In this document: positions 23,731 to 42,904 of the stretch, in pieces
Position numbering within the stretch: position 1 is the stretch's first letter
Layout: each line of letters starts with the position of its first letter
NCBI GenBank assembly: GCA_019703815.1
Contig: AP023052.1
Coordinates: forward strand, 3,055,501 to 3,119,500
DNA: 64,000 bases
Reading direction: 5' to 3'
Origin: Thaumasiovibrio occultus
GTDB lineage: Bacteria; Pseudomonadota; Gammaproteobacteria; Enterobacterales; Vibrionaceae
Notes under the pieces: generated by a model
Database searches by the model: none
Told to the model about the DNA's origin: nothing
What the model saw: only the letters and a program-made list of their open reading frames with translations
Program-made: the position numbers and the translations under genes

Positions 23731-23762
23731 AAAAAATCCGGCTCGAGGCCGGATTTTTTTAT
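23731..23762. terminator. Bidirectional terminator between ubiK and ilvC
   Basis: AAAAAATCCGGC/GCCGGATTTTTTT hairpin with a short CTCGAG loop region, with A/T tracts on both flanks, so it ends both converging transcripts. Confidence 0.9.
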
Positions 23763-23777
23763 TGCGATAAAGCGGAA

Positions 23778-25262
23778 TTAACCACCGACAGCAATGTTTT
23801 TCATGTCAGTCATGTAGCCACGAAGCTCAGCACCGATCCACTCAACAGGGTGGTTACGGATCGCATCGTTCACTTCAATTAGCTTGCTGTTGTCAACGTG
23901 GTTGCTTACTTCACCAAGACCTTTACCGATCACGTCAGTGTTTACGCTACCGATGAATTTCTCGCGTAGTAGCGGTGTTGCCACGTTCGCAAATAGGTAG
24001 TTACCGTACTCAGCAGTGTCAGAGATAACCACGTTCATTTCGTACAGACGCTTACGTGCAATGGTGTTCGCGATCAATGGCAGCTCGTGCAGTGACTCGT
24101 AGTAAGCTGACTCTTCGATAATGCCAGACGCGGTCATTGCTTCAAACGCCAACTCAACACCCGCTTTCACCATAGCAACCATCAAGATACCGTTATCAAA
24201 GTACTCTTGCTCTGGGATCTCTACGTTAGTGGTTGGGTAGTTTTCAAACGCGGTATCACCGGTTTCTTTACGCCACGTCAGTAGGTTGATGTCATCATTT
24301 GCCCAGTCAGCCATCATCGTCGACGAGAACTCACCCACAATGATGTCATCCATGTGCTTGTTGTACAGTGGACGCATCAGATCTTTCAGCTCTTCAGCCA
24401 ACTCAAACGCTTTCACTTTTGCTGGGTTAGACAGGCGATCCATCATGTGAGTGATACCGCCAAACTTCAGCGCTTCAGTAATGGTTTCCCAACCAAACTG
24501 CAGCAGTTTACCGGCATAACCTGGGTCGATACCGTCAGCAACCATCTTCTCGTAACAAACGATTGAGCCGGCTTGCAACATACCACACAGGATAGTTTGC
24601 TCACCCATTAGGTCCGATTTCACTTCCGCAACGAAAGAAGACTCAAGAACGCCCGCACGGTGACCGCCAGTCGCAGCTGCCCACGCTTTCGCGATTTCAA
24701 AACCTTCACCTTGTGGATCGTTCTCTGGGTGAACCGCAATCAAAGTAGGTACGCCGAAACCACGCTTGTACTCTTCGCGTACTTCAGTACCCGGACACTT
24801 AGGCGCTACCATCACAACAGTGATGTCTTTACGGATCTGCTGGCCAACTTCTACGATGTTGAAACCGTGAGAATAACCCAATGCAGCGCCTTGCTTCATC
24901 AGTGGCATTACCGTTTCAACCACGTTTGAGTGCTGCTTGTCAGGTGTTAGGTTAACAACCAGATCCGCTTGTGGGATCAGCTCTTCGTAGCTACCCACAA
25001 CGAAGCCGTTGTCCGCAGCATTGTGGTAAGACTGGCGCTTCTCATCAATCGCAGCTTGGCGCAGCGCATAAGAGATATCAAGACCCGAATCGCGCATGTT
25101 CAAACCTTGGTTTAGGCCTTGTGCACCACAACCAACGATCACGACTTTCTTGCCTTTCAGAAAATCAGCTTCTGACGCAAACTCGTTGCGATCCATAAAA
25201 CGACATACACCAAGTTGCTCTAGCTGCTGACGCAAATTCAACGTATTGAAATAGTTGGCCAT
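23778..25262 (-). CDS. ilvC: Ketol-acid reductoisomerase, class II (long form)
   Basis: Second common step of valine/isoleucine synthesis: Mg-dependent alkyl migration, then NADPH reduction of acetolactate or acetohydroxybutyrate. The N-terminal Rossmann fold has [20 protein letters not shown], and the two knotted C-terminal domains carry the metal ligands. At 494 aa it is the class II form of enterobacteria and vibrios rather than the 330-340-aa class I. The ATG is preceded by GGAGAG. It is divergent from ilvY, the arrangement in E. coli where IlvY activates ilvC when substrate accumulates. The codon use is that of a highly expressed gene. Confidence 0.98.
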   Translation of the reverse strand: MANYFNTLNLRQQLEQLGVCRFMDRNEFASEADFLKGKKVVIVGCGAQGLNQGLNMRDSGLDISYALRQAAIDEKRQSYHNAADNGFVVGSYEELIPQADLVVNLTPDKQHSNVVETVMPLMKQGAALGYSHGFNIVEVGQQIRKDITVVMVAPKCPGTEVREEYKRGFGVPTLIAVHPENDPQGEGFEIAKAWAAATGGHRAGVLESSFVAEVKSDLMGEQTILCGMLQAGSIVCYEKMVADGIDPGYAGKLLQFGWETITEALKFGGITHMMDRLSNPAKVKAFELAEELKDLMRPLYNKHMDDIIVGEFSSTMMADWANDDINLLTWRKETGDTAFENYPTTNVEIPEQEYFDNGILMVAMVKAGVELAFEAMTASGIIEESAYYESLHELPLIANTIARKRLYEMNVVISDTAEYGNYLFANVATPLLREKFIGSVNTDVIGKGLGEVSNHVDNSKLIEVNDAIRNHPVEWIGAELRGYMTDMKNIAVGG

Positions 25263-25331
25263 TGATATCTCTCCGTAAATAGTTGTCCATGTGGGTTTTT
25301 AACCCGATAACCAGAGTCTAAATCAGGTCTT

Positions 25332-25380
25332 TTGTTGCTTAAAGTGATATATTAACAACAACATCTTGCACAAAATGCAA
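25332..25380. promoter_or_regulatory. Probable IlvY operator region between ilvC and ilvY
   Basis: Two dyads occupy the 151-base divergent spacer: TTGCACAAAATGCAA (25366-25380), a good LysR-type T-N11-A box, and a wider TTGTTGCTTA...TTAACAACAA (25332-25361). In E. coli IlvY binds tandem operators between these same genes. The assignment of these dyads to IlvY is inferred from position and symmetry. Confidence 0.6.
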
Positions 25381-25413
25381 CATGACTAACGCAACACAAC
25401 AAAAAGACGAATT

Positions 25414-26286
25414 ATGAACTTAAAAAATCTTCAGCTATTCGTTCACCTGTGTGATTCGAAAAGCTTTAATCAAACGGCGCAACAGAATCACGTCAGCCCC
25501 TCCGCGTTAAGTCGGATCATCCAACGCCTAGAAAGCGAGATCGGCCAATCTCTATTTGTTCGTGACAATCGCAGTGTCGAGCTAACGATGGCAGCTAAAC
25601 GTATGTACCCGCTCGCCGTCAACTTACTCGCTGACTGGCAACTGTTGCGAGATTCAACAGCGGAAGATGAAAGTTTACTGCAAGGTGAGATCCATCTGTT
25701 TTGCTCAGTTACCGCAAGCTATAGCCATCTTCCTGCGGTGCTAAGCCAATTTAGGGTCAGTTACCCGCAAATCGAAATAAAGCTCGCCACCGGCGATCCA
25801 GCGCAAGCGATCGATAAAGTCTTGAGTGAAGAAGCCGATATCGCGATTTCAGCCAAACCCGATCACTTACCCAACAAGCTGGCATTCACACCGATTGGCG
25901 AAATATCGATGTCGGTAATTGCACCAACGCTTAGCACCAACTTCTCAAAATCCCTTCTTCAAGCCGAGCCTGACTGGCGTCACGTCCCTTTTATCGTTGC
26001 GGAATCCGGTACAGCAAGAGATCGTGCAGAGCAGTGGTTTAAGCAACATAAACACAAACCCACCATCTACGCACAAGTAGAGGGCCATGAGGCGATAGTG
26101 AGCATGGTTGCGCTGGGATGTGGCGTCGGGATTGCGCCGGATGTGGTAATTGATAACAGCCCAGTTAAAGACAAAGTCGAACGCTTGAGAAATGAAGTGA
26201 TCAAGCCAATGGAGCTAGGGCTTTGCTGCCTCAAGCGCAGAGAAAAAGAGCCCCTCATAAAGGCCATGCTAGAGCTGATAGGATAA
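25414..26286 (+). CDS. ilvY: IlvY, LysR-type activator of ilvC
   Basis: 290-aa LTTR with helix-turn-helix NLKNLQLFVHLCDSKSFNQT and SALSRIIQRLESEIGQSLFV, and a substrate-binding domain with GCGVGIAPDVVI. Known IlvY senses acetolactate or acetohydroxybutyrate and activates ilvC while repressing itself. Divergent placement against ilvC with dyads in between fits that. The ribosome site is weak (AAAAAGACG). A stem with a G-T pair and a poor T-run follows 45 bases downstream. Confidence 0.96.
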   Translation: MNLKNLQLFVHLCDSKSFNQTAQQNHVSPSALSRIIQRLESEIGQSLFVRDNRSVELTMAAKRMYPLAVNLLADWQLLRDSTAEDESLLQGEIHLFCSVTASYSHLPAVLSQFRVSYPQIEIKLATGDPAQAIDKVLSEEADIAISAKPDHLPNKLAFTPIGEISMSVIAPTLSTNFSKSLLQAEPDWRHVPFIVAESGTARDRAEQWFKQHKHKPTIYAQVEGHEAIVSMVALGCGVGIAPDVVIDNSPVKDKVERLRNEVIKPMELGLCCLKRREKEPLIKAMLELIG

Positions 26287-26331
26287 CCGCCAACGAAGAC
26301 TGCTGCGATAGAGCCAAACCAATAAACACAA

Positions 26332-26360
26332 AAGCCTCACTAAGCGTTAGTGGGGCTTCT
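26332..26360 (+). terminator. Likely ilvY terminator
   Basis: AAGCCTCACTAA can pair with TTAGTGGGGCTT (one G-T pair) around a three-base loop, ending CTTCTTG. The T-run is short, so strength is uncertain. Confidence 0.5.
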
Positions 26361-26596
26361 TGATATAAGCGGTCTGGGATCGGCCATTTCTCTGAAAGTA
26401 GAAATCATCAAAACGAAAAAGCCCTGCTATTTCTAGCGGGCACGCCTAGTGAGGGATTCTTAATAAATGTTAATAAATGGCGGAGCGGACGGAAATCGAT
26501 AGTCCGGCATTCCGGCTCGCGAAAAAGTGTATAGCACTTTCGGGAGCGTTAAACGCAAAAAAAGCCCCGCTATTTCTAGCAGGGCTTCTTAATAAG
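26361..26596 (-). repeat. Gap holding a decayed copy of the tRNA-Asp 3' end and terminator
   Basis: Between ilvY and tRNA-Asp lie two related units. Unit 1: a terminator-like stem at 26416-26441, TTCTTAATAA at 26458, and TGGCGGAGCGGACGG at 26478-26492. Unit 2 (intact): the terminator at 26557-26587, TTCTTAATAA at 26586, and the same 15 bases at 26597-26611 as the 3' end of the real tRNA-Asp. Beyond those 15 bases unit 1 no longer matches a tRNA. No protein gene here; short frames across it are artefacts. Confidence 0.7.
26557..26588 (-). terminator. Terminator of rRNA operon A / tRNA-Asp
   Basis: Leftward stem AAGCCCTGCTA...TAGCGGGGCTT followed by seven T residues, nine bases beyond the CCA end of tRNA-Asp. 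It ends the operon A transcript. Confidence 0.85.
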
Positions 26597-26673
26597 TGGC
26601 GGAGCGGACGGGACTCGAACCCGCGACCCCCGGCGTGACAGGCCGGTATTCTAACCAACTGAACTACCGCTCC
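26597..26673 (-). tRNA. tRNA-Asp (GTC)
   Basis: 77 bases including encoded CCA. The minus strand begins GGAGCGGTAGTTCAGTTGG, has anticodon loop CTGTCAC (GTC) and T-loop GGTTCGAGTCC, and closes with CCGCTCC paired to GGAGCGG. It lies 56 bases past the 5S gene as the last gene of rRNA operon A, as in several E. coli and Vibrio rrn operons. Confidence 0.98.
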
Positions 26674-26729
26674 ACACGGTATCTGTCTAAAGTCTTATCT
26701 ATGCAGTGCTTTATCCAGAAAATGTTCAA

Positions 26730-26848
26730 AGCCTGGCGATGTCCTACTCTCACATGGGGAGACCCCACACTACCATCGGCGCTATTTCGTTTCACTGCTG
26801 AGTTCGGCATGGGATCAGGTGGGTCCAAAATGCTATGGTCGCCAAGCA
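26730..26848 (-). rRNA. rrf: 5S rRNA (operon A)
   Basis: About 119 bases. The minus strand starts TGCTTGGCGACCATAGC and ends with the pairing GTAGGACATCGCCAGGC. One base differs from the operon B copy (plus-strand G at 26797 against A at 32325), inside the CTGAGTTCGGCA region. Ends are set by homology and could move by 1-2 bases. Confidence 0.96.
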
Positions 26849-26933
26849 AATTCTTACAAACTTGGAAATCTAACTAGTGTTCTTCTTCACATTCAAGTGC
26901 GGTCTGAGTCCGCAAAACACCTTGGGTGTTGTA

Positions 26934-29822
<2,889 letters not shown>

Positions 29823-30114
29823 ATACAACCCCAAGGGGTTTCGTATAGCAAACAACCAAGGTTTACATGTTTTCGCCGGACTCAATTGAGATTGTATTGC
29901 TACAATTTCTACCAAAACACTTGAATGTGTTGGTGTATTTACTTTCGTAAATACGCTTTTGAGAACTTGTTCATTTTTCAATGAACGATTCAATTCATGT
30001 CTAAGACATTCATTGAATTTACTAGTCAGCTTTCCAGTTTGTTAAAGAGCATGTGAATTCTATCTGATGATAAAACCACTTTCTAAACACACTCGTGAGA
30101 ATGTACTTAAAGAG
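29823..30114 (-). other. 16S-23S spacer of operon A, distal part
   Basis: Non-coding spacer between tRNA-Ala and 23S with a BoxA antitermination element (TGCTCTTTAACA on the minus strand, 30040-30051) and the 23S RNase III stem strands flanking 23S. It differs from operon B's spacer near 29990-30020, where A carries a TTCAATTCATG...CATTGAA dyad. Confidence 0.75.
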
Positions 30115-30190
30115 TGGTGGAGCTAAGCAGGATCGAACTGCTGACCTCCTGCGTGCAAAGCAGGCGCTCTCCCAGCTGAGCTATAGCCCC
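30115..30190 (-). tRNA. tRNA-Ala (TGC)
   Basis: 76 bases with CCA. The minus strand begins GGGGCTATAGCTCAGC and has anticodon loop TTTGCAC (TGC) and T-loop GTTCGATCC. Spacer tRNA of operon A, 44 bases from tRNA-Ile. Confidence 0.98.
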
Positions 30191-30234
30191 ATCATAAATA
30201 CCTTAGTCTCGACCACTTTCTCTGGGAGGAGAAG

Positions 30235-30311
<77 letters not shown>

Positions 30312-30381
30312 ATCTAAGGTATTCTTTCACATTACGACCAAGCAATCTGTGTGGACACTGCATTTAACAGCAGTCTTTAGG

Positions 30382-31924
<1,543 letters not shown>

Positions 31925-32257
31925 AAAGTTTTGTTGTTACCGAAGTAACGGCTCAATGAATACTGTTATTCACTACCGAAGTAATGAATGAATTGACTGT
32001 GCTGAAATCCGAAGATTTCAAATTGGTCACTAGTATCATTGATAAATCTTTTTTGACTATCTATTCAACGAGTGCCCACACAGATTGCATGGTCATATTG
32101 TTAAAGAACGTTGACTTTCAATGCCTTAACCGTTTCGGTCTTGGCCAGTCAGGACGCGTATAATACGCTGCTCTGATTTTAAGTCAAGATAAGATTTTCA
32201 GTTTTTTTAGAAAACCTTATGTTGACTTCGCTCGCGTTGAGCGCAGTCAGAAATTAG
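31925..32257 (-). promoter_or_regulatory. Operon A promoter, UP-like tract and leader
   Basis: A strong sigma-70 promoter on the minus strand: -35 TTGACT (32182-32187), 16-base spacer, -10 TATTAT (32160-32165), then a GC-rich ACGCGTCC discriminator typical of stringently controlled rRNA promoters. Upstream is an A/T-rich stretch (TTTTCTAAAAAAACTGAAAA) like an UP element. The leader carries BoxA (TTCTTTAACAAT, 32097-32108) followed by CAATCTGTGTGGGCACTCG as in E. coli rrn leaders. Only one promoter is obvious here, against two for operon B. Confidence 0.85.
32223..32249 (-). terminator. Probable terminator of rRNA operon B
   Basis: Eleven-base arms TGACTGCGCTC/GAGCGAAGTCA (one mismatch) lie nine bases past the operon B 5S gene. 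The next T-rich stretch is several bases further on. This hairpin immediately precedes operon A's UP-like sequence, so readthrough into operon A is possible. Confidence 0.55.
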
Positions 32258-32376
32258 AGCCTGGCGATGTCCTACTCTCACATGGGGAGACCCCACACTA
32301 CCATCGGCGCTATTTCGTTTCACTACTGAGTTCGGCATGGGATCAGGTGGGTCCAAAATGCTATGGTCGCCAAGCA
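32258..32376 (-). rRNA. rrf: 5S rRNA (operon B)
   Basis: About 119 bases, identical to the operon A 5S except for one base (plus A at 32325). Last gene of operon B; no tRNA follows it. Confidence 0.96.
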
Positions 32377-32461
32377 AATTCTTACAAACTTAGAAATCTA
32401 ACTAGTGTTCTTCTTCACATTCAAGTGCGGTCTGAGTCCGCAAAACACCTTGGGTGTTGTA

Positions 32462-35350
<2,889 letters not shown>

Positions 35351-35631
35351 ATACAACCCCAAGGGGTTTCGTATAGCAAACAACCAAGGTTTACATGTTT
35401 TCGCCGGACTCAATTGAGATTGTATTGCTACAATTTCTACCAAAACACTTGAATGTGTTGGTGTATTTACTGTCGTAAATACGCTTTTGAGAACTTGTTC
35501 ATTTTTCAATGAACGATAATTCACTCTATAAATAGAAATGAATTTACTAGTCAGCTTTCCAGTTTGTTAAAGAGCATGTGCCGTCTTTCGACAACCACTA
35601 TCTAAAGCTTTTCAGCAAAAGACTTAGATAG
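35351..35631 (-). other. 16S-23S spacer of operon B, distal part
   Basis: Non-coding spacer between tRNA-Glu and 23S. BoxA TGCTCTTTAACA (35565-35576) and the 23S-flanking stem are shared with operon A. A short block around 35517-35545 and the part next to the tRNA are copy-specific, where the Ile-Ala versus Glu cassettes differ. Confidence 0.75.
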
Positions 35632-35707
35632 TGGCGTCCCGTAGGGGAGTCGAACCCCTGTTACCGCCGTGAAAGGGCGGTGTCCTAGGCCTCTAGACGA
35701 ACGGGAC
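35632..35707 (-). tRNA. tRNA-Glu (TTC)
   Basis: 76 bases with CCA. The minus strand begins GTCCCGTTCGTCTAGAGG and has anticodon loop CTTTCAC (TTC) and T-loop GTTCGACTCC. Only spacer tRNA of operon B, about 65 bases from 16S. Confidence 0.98.
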
Positions 35708-35772
35708 ACATTTGTTCTTACATTATTACCAAGCAATCTGTGTGGACACTGCATTTAACAGCAGTCTTTAGG

Positions 35773-37315
<1,543 letters not shown>

Positions 37316-37854
37316 AAAGTTTTGTTGTTACCGAAGTAACGGCTCAATGAATACTGTTATTACCGTCTATTCATCTTCGCTTTAAAAAGCGAAAGCAAAC
37401 AGAGGTAATGAATTGACTGTGCTGAAATCCGAAGATTTCAAATTGGTCACTAGTATCATTGATAAATCTTTTTGACTATCTATTCAACGAGTGCCCACAC
37501 AGATTGCATGGTCATATTGTTAAAGAACTTTGTTCAAAACTTTCTTTTTCAAGGCTTTCAGCCTTCGCTCTGAACAGGCTGGCCATTTTAGCCAATTAAT
37601 CCTTCGTGTCAAACACTTTTTTGAATTAATTTGCCGAGTTACCAGGGACTCGACCGAACTAGGAAGCCGCTTTAGAAGCCGCGTTCCGTGTCGATGAGGC
37701 GCATTATAGGGATCTAAATCACACTGGCAACCCCTTTCATCATCTTTTTGTCATATTAGATACCGTTTGGTTGTTTTTCAAACCAAGTGATAGTTTTATG
37801 CTCAAAAAATGCTATTTTTAGTCATCTCGAAGTTTGGAAAACTGGAGCTTCACC
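37316..37854 (-). promoter_or_regulatory. Operon B promoters P1 and P2 and leader
   Basis: Two sigma-70 promoters point leftward. P1 has -35 TTGCCA (37725-37730), a 16-base gap, -10 TATAAT (37703-37708) and a GCGCCTC discriminator. P2 has -35 TTGACA (37607-37612), a 16-base gap and -10 TAAAAT (37585-37590). BoxA (TTCTTTAACAAT) is at 37516-37527. The leader next to 16S carries a hairpin-forming segment (CTTCGCTTT...AAAGCGAAAG) absent from operon A. The right end (about 37740-37854) holds the UP region and the start signals of the next gene, read the other way. Confidence 0.85.
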
Positions 37855-38400
37855 ATGGATACTCGGTTTAGAAGTTATAAAAATCACTTTCCGGTGCTTG
37901 GGAAAGATGTCTACGTTGATGCTAGCGCTATCCTTGTTGGCGACATTACGCTAGGTCAGGACGCGAGCGTTTGGCCTTTAGTCGCTGCTCGTGGTGATGT
38001 GAATACGATAACGATCGGTCAACGCACTAATATTCAAGATGGATCAATACTTCACGTGTCGCGAACCAGCGATAAGAATCCGACAGGGCACCCTCTTTTA
38101 ATTGGCGATGATGTTACTGTCGGCCACAAGGCGATGCTGCACGGCTGCACGATCGGCAATCGCATCTTGGTCGGTATGGGAGCTATCGTATTAGACGGCG
38201 CGGTAATAGAAGATGATGTGATGTTAGGCGCGGGGAGTTTAGTGCCTCCCGGTAAACGGTTAGCGTCTGGCTTTCTTTATGTCGGAAGCCCCGCCAAGCA
38301 GGCGAGACCTCTGTCCGATGATGAAATCGCGTTTTTACGTCAATCGGCTGACAACTATGTGCGATTGAAAAACGACTATCTCGACGAGTTAAACGTCTAA
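37855..38400 (+). CDS. yrdA: Gamma carbonic anhydrase-like protein (YrdA family)
   Basis: Left-handed beta-helix trimer of hexapeptide repeats (VDASAILVGDITLGQDASVW, IGDDVTVGHKAMLHGCTIG, ILVGMGAIVLDGAVIEDDV). The three candidate zinc histidines are in ILHVSR, VGHKAML and MLHGCTIG. E. coli YrdA lacks clear carbonic anhydrase activity, so function remains uncertain. ATG at 37855 with GGAG seven bases upstream (181 aa); a longer frame lacks a ribosome site. Its 3' end overlaps the opposing DUF1488 gene by 12 bases. Confidence 0.93.
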   Translation: MDTRFRSYKNHFPVLGKDVYVDASAILVGDITLGQDASVWPLVAARGDVNTITIGQRTNIQDGSILHVSRTSDKNPTGHPLLIGDDVTVGHKAMLHGCTIGNRILVGMGAIVLDGAVIEDDVMLGAGSLVPPGKRLASGFLYVGSPAKQARPLSDDEIAFLRQSADNYVRLKNDYLDELNV

Positions 38401-38655
38401 CGCGATTTCTCCAACCGCGTTATAGGCTTCCTCTTCTATTAATGTCTCGATTGCATCTTCGATATCAAAGCGAAGTTCGGCAAAGGCAGCAAGGATGGCG
38501 TCTTCATTGACGAGCGCTTGTCCTTGCTGCTCTGCTAACCACGACACGGTGACCGAACATTCAATCAAGGCGCCGGCTTGCTGAGCAGGAAAACGGACAA
38601 CCTGTGCATTCGCATCATAGGTCTGTATATCGGGGAACAATATCAATTGGTTCAT
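38389..38655 (-). CDS. DUF1488 protein (YrdB-like)
   Basis: 88-aa acidic protein beginning MNQLILFPDIQTYDANAQVV, like E. coli YrdB (MNQAIQFPDREEWD), with FPAQQAGALIECSVTVSWL and RFDIEDAIETLIEEEAYN. Function unknown. It follows aroE by 29 bases and points the same way, so it is probably the last gene of the tsaC-hemF-aroE run. The stop lies inside the yrdA coding end. Confidence 0.85.
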   Translation of the reverse strand: MNQLILFPDIQTYDANAQVVRFPAQQAGALIECSVTVSWLAEQQGQALVNEDAILAAFAELRFDIEDAIETLIEEEAYNAVGEIALDV

Positions 38656-38684
38656 CGTGGCTTCTTATATATAGAGGGAACAAG

Positions 38685-39509
38685 TTAGCATTGTAACGCG
38701 CGGCGTAACTCTCGGAGTACTTGTTTGCTCCCTGGACGTAATCCGCGCCATACAAGAAAGCTTTCTGCCGCTTGGCCTACCAACATCCCCAAGCCATCAA
38801 TCGCCTGTGCTGCGCCTAAATCCAAAGCCCATTGATTAAAGGCTGTCGTGTCTGACTTGTACACCATGTCATAACACACGACTGTCGGATGAATAAGTGA
38901 CTCACTAATAGCAGGCACGCCACCACTTAACCCAGCTGAGGTGGAGTTAATGATGAGATCGAAATCCGGCGCTTGTAATGCATCGAGAGAAGAAGCTACT
39001 ACCTTCCCGTGCTCGGCAAATAACGTCGCCAAGGTTTGCGCTTTTTCTACCGTGCGGTTAGCCACCGTAATGGAGTGAGGCTGCTGCGCAAGCAAAGGCA
39101 AAATCACCCCGCGTGCCGCGCCGCCGGCACCGAGCAGGAGAATACGCGAGCCTTTTAAGTTCACTTGGTGATTCAGCAAGTCTTGCACTAAGCCTTCGCC
39201 ATCGGTGTTATCACCCAAGATCCCGCCGTCATCTAAACGCTTTAAGGTATTGACTGCTCCCGCTAAACGCGCACGCTCAGTTAACTGCGACGCAAAGCGA
39301 AAGGCCGCCTCTTTAAATGGCGCCGTGATATTGCACCCTTTGCCGTTACCCGCAAAGAAAGATTCGAGCGATGCGATAAACGCGGCATCGTCTTCAGCAA
39401 GCTGCGCTTCGTACGTCATCTCTTGTCCGGTTTGACGGGCGAACAAGGTATGAATGAAAGGCGACTTGCTTTGAGCTATCGGGTTACCGTAAACGCGGTA
39501 GAGATCCAT
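38685..39509 (-). CDS. aroE: Shikimate dehydrogenase
   Basis: NADPH reduction of 3-dehydroshikimate to shikimate in aromatic amino acid synthesis. Shikimate-site motif [12 protein letters not shown] (9-20), catalytic Lys in [11 protein letters not shown], the DNTDGEGLV segment with catalytic Asp, Rossmann [12 protein letters not shown] and the NADP phosphate-binding NRTVEKA. 274 aa, as in E. coli (272). AGGAAA lies seven bases before the ATG. It follows hemF after 48 bases. Confidence 0.97.
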   Translation of the reverse strand: MDLYRVYGNPIAQSKSPFIHTLFARQTGQEMTYEAQLAEDDAAFIASLESFFAGNGKGCNITAPFKEAAFRFASQLTERARLAGAVNTLKRLDDGGILGDNTDGEGLVQDLLNHQVNLKGSRILLLGAGGAARGVILPLLAQQPHSITVANRTVEKAQTLATLFAEHGKVVASSLDALQAPDFDLIINSTSAGLSGGVPAISESLIHPTVVCYDMVYKSDTTAFNQWALDLGAAQAIDGLGMLVGQAAESFLVWRGLRPGSKQVLRELRRALQC

Positions 39510-39557
39510 CTGTCTATTTCCTGTCTGTCGTTGGTGGCTAGCACCACGTTCCGAGTT

Positions 39558-41044
<1,487 letters not shown>

Positions 41045-41143
41045 CTTTCTCTTCCTTTTTCGATGTTAATAATCTGTTTCGTAGTGTAGCGATTTCAAAC
41101 TACTGACACCATGCTTATCGTGGCAAATCCGATTTAAAACACC

Positions 41144-41181
41144 GACGCAAACGTTTTCCTAAAGTAAAAATCACCGTATAA
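41144..41181 (+). promoter_or_regulatory. purEK promoter with PurR-like operator
   Basis: ACGCAAACGTTTTCCT (41144-41159) matches the PurR box (consensus ACGCAAACGTTTGCGT) at most positions. A perfect -10 TATAAT stands at 41176-41181, and the weak -35 region (around 41153-41159) falls inside the operator, so PurR binding with hypoxanthine or guanine would block RNA polymerase. AAGGAG of purE follows downstream. Confidence 0.8.
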
Positions 41182-41229
41182 TGCGCGCAGATTCTTCTCA
41201 GGCAGACAGTTACTTTAAAGGAGTTCAGG

Positions 41230-41718
41230 ATGAAAGTAGGCATCATTATGGGATCAAAGTCGGACTGGCCAACCATGCAGCACGCAGCGGAAATGCTAGA
41301 TCGCTTCAACGTACCGTATGAAACCAAGGTTGTCTCTGCACACCGTACTCCTCATCTTCTCGCAGAATATGCAGAGTCTGCCGCTGAGCGTGGTATTAAA
41401 GTGATTATCGCCGGTGCCGGTGGCGCAGCCCACTTACCAGGCATGACCGCCGCCTTTACCAGCTTGCCAGTCCTTGGCGTGCCAGTACAATCACGCGCTC
41501 TGAAAGGGATGGACTCGCTTCTGTCTATCGTACAGATGCCAAAAGGCATTGCCGTCGGCACCTTGGCGATTGGTGATGCAGGCGCAGCAAACGCGGGCAT
41601 TCTGGCTGCGCAAATCATTGGCACGAGCGATGCTGACGTGATGGCAAAAATTGACGCCTTCCGTAAAGAGCAAACCGAAACGGTATTGGCTAACCCAAAC
41701 CCAGCAGAGGACGCGTAA
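41230..41718 (+). CDS. purE: N5-carboxyaminoimidazole ribonucleotide mutase
   Basis: Class I PurE; converts N5-CAIR to CAIR in purine synthesis. Motifs [18 protein letters not shown] and [11 protein letters not shown], with the active-site His in the last block. 162 aa, full length. AAGGAG six bases before the ATG. Its stop overlaps the purK ATG by one base (TAATG). Confidence 0.98.
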   Translation: MKVGIIMGSKSDWPTMQHAAEMLDRFNVPYETKVVSAHRTPHLLAEYAESAAERGIKVIIAGAGGAAHLPGMTAAFTSLPVLGVPVQSRALKGMDSLLSIVQMPKGIAVGTLAIGDAGAANAGILAAQIIGTSDADVMAKIDAFRKEQTETVLANPNPAEDA

Positions 41719-42833
41719 TGCAGGTGTTGATTCTTGGCGCAGGGCAACTCGCTCGAATGATGTCGCTAGCAGGCGCGCCACTGAATATCCAAGTGATGGC
41801 TTATGATGTCGGTAGTCAAACCGTCGTGCATCCTCTAACCTTGCAACGTTACGATTTCAGCCTTGCTCAAGCCATTGAAGGCGTTGATGTGATCACCGCA
41901 GAATTTGAGCACATTCCCCATGATGTTCTTGATGTGTGTGGTGCCAGTGGCAAATTCCTTCCGACCACTGACGCAATTAAGGCCGGCGGTGATCGTCGCC
42001 TTGAAAAAGCGCTGCTGGATCGCGCCGGGGTTGCCAATGCCAAATACCACATCATCAATACTCGCGCAGATTTAGACGCCGCCATTGCCCATGTCGGCCT
42101 GCCTATGGTGCTGAAAAGTGCCCTTGGCGGTTACGATGGCAAAGGGCAGTGGCGCTTAAAAGAGCGCAGCCAAGCGGATGCTATCTGGGAAGAAATGGCC
42201 GCATTCCTGACGGAAACACCTGAGCAAGCGATTGTCGCTGAAGAGTTTGTCCCTTTTGATCGCGAGGTATCGCTGATTGGCGTTCGCAATAGGCAAGGGG
42301 AGGTCAGAGTGTACCCAATCACAGAAAATGTCCATGTGGATGGGGTGCTGAATCTGTCGACTGCGATTGTCGATGCGCAAGCGATCCAGCAACAAGCGGA
42401 TGAAATGTTCACCGCCGTAGCTAACGCCCTGAACTATGTCGGCGTATTGGCTATCGAGTTTTTCGATGTGGGCGGCAAGCTACTCGTCAACGAAATTGCA
42501 CCTCGCGTGCACAATTCGGGCCACTGGACGCAACAAGGCGCGGAAACCTGCCAGTTTGAAAATCATCTCCGTGCCGTGTGTGATTTACCCTTAGGCTCTA
42601 CCGCGCTCCTGCGCCCGACCGCGATGATTAACATCTTAGGTGAAGATCAAATCCCTGCATCCGTCGTCGCAACAGCGGGCACCCATGTACATTGGTACGG
42701 CAAAGAAAAACGTGCAGGCCGTAAGATGGGGCATATCAATGTGTGCGCCAACACGCCCGCTGAGTTAGAAAACCAACTGAAAGCGTTGGCAACCCAGCTA
42801 GATGCTTTGGCGTTTCCTGCCTTACCGCGTTAA
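41718..42833 (+). CDS. purK: N5-carboxyaminoimidazole ribonucleotide synthase
   Basis: ATP-grasp enzyme that carboxylates AIR with bicarbonate to N5-CAIR. N-terminal Rossmann [13 protein letters not shown]-binding [17 protein letters not shown], metal ligands near [19 protein letters not shown] and HNSGHWT. 371 aa (E. coli 355). Coupled to purE by a one-base overlap and followed by an intrinsic terminator. Confidence 0.97.
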   Translation: MQVLILGAGQLARMMSLAGAPLNIQVMAYDVGSQTVVHPLTLQRYDFSLAQAIEGVDVITAEFEHIPHDVLDVCGASGKFLPTTDAIKAGGDRRLEKALLDRAGVANAKYHIINTRADLDAAIAHVGLPMVLKSALGGYDGKGQWRLKERSQADAIWEEMAAFLTETPEQAIVAEEFVPFDREVSLIGVRNRQGEVRVYPITENVHVDGVLNLSTAIVDAQAIQQQADEMFTAVANALNYVGVLAIEFFDVGGKLLVNEIAPRVHNSGHWTQQGAETCQFENHLRAVCDLPLGSTALLRPTAMINILGEDQIPASVVATAGTHVHWYGKEKRAGRKMGHINVCANTPAELENQLKALATQLDALAFPALPR

Positions 42834-42856
42834 GTTTTTCCTCGCCTTAAACGCAA

Positions 42857-42885
42857 AACGCCGACATTACGTCGGCGTTTTTGTT
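42857..42885 (+). terminator. purEK terminator
   Basis: AACGCCGAC/GTCGGCGTT stem with a five-base loop, followed by TTTTGTTTTT, 24 bases past the purK stop. The facing zinc-ribbon gene ends 20 bases beyond. Confidence 0.88.
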
Positions 42886-42904
42886 TTTACGTGCTTAGAT
42901 TCGT

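Noticed and set aside
26470-26877. Frames such as one starting MAERTGLEPATPG and one on the other strand across tRNA-Asp
   Set aside because: They are translations of tRNA and 5S sequence, a well-known annotation artefact.
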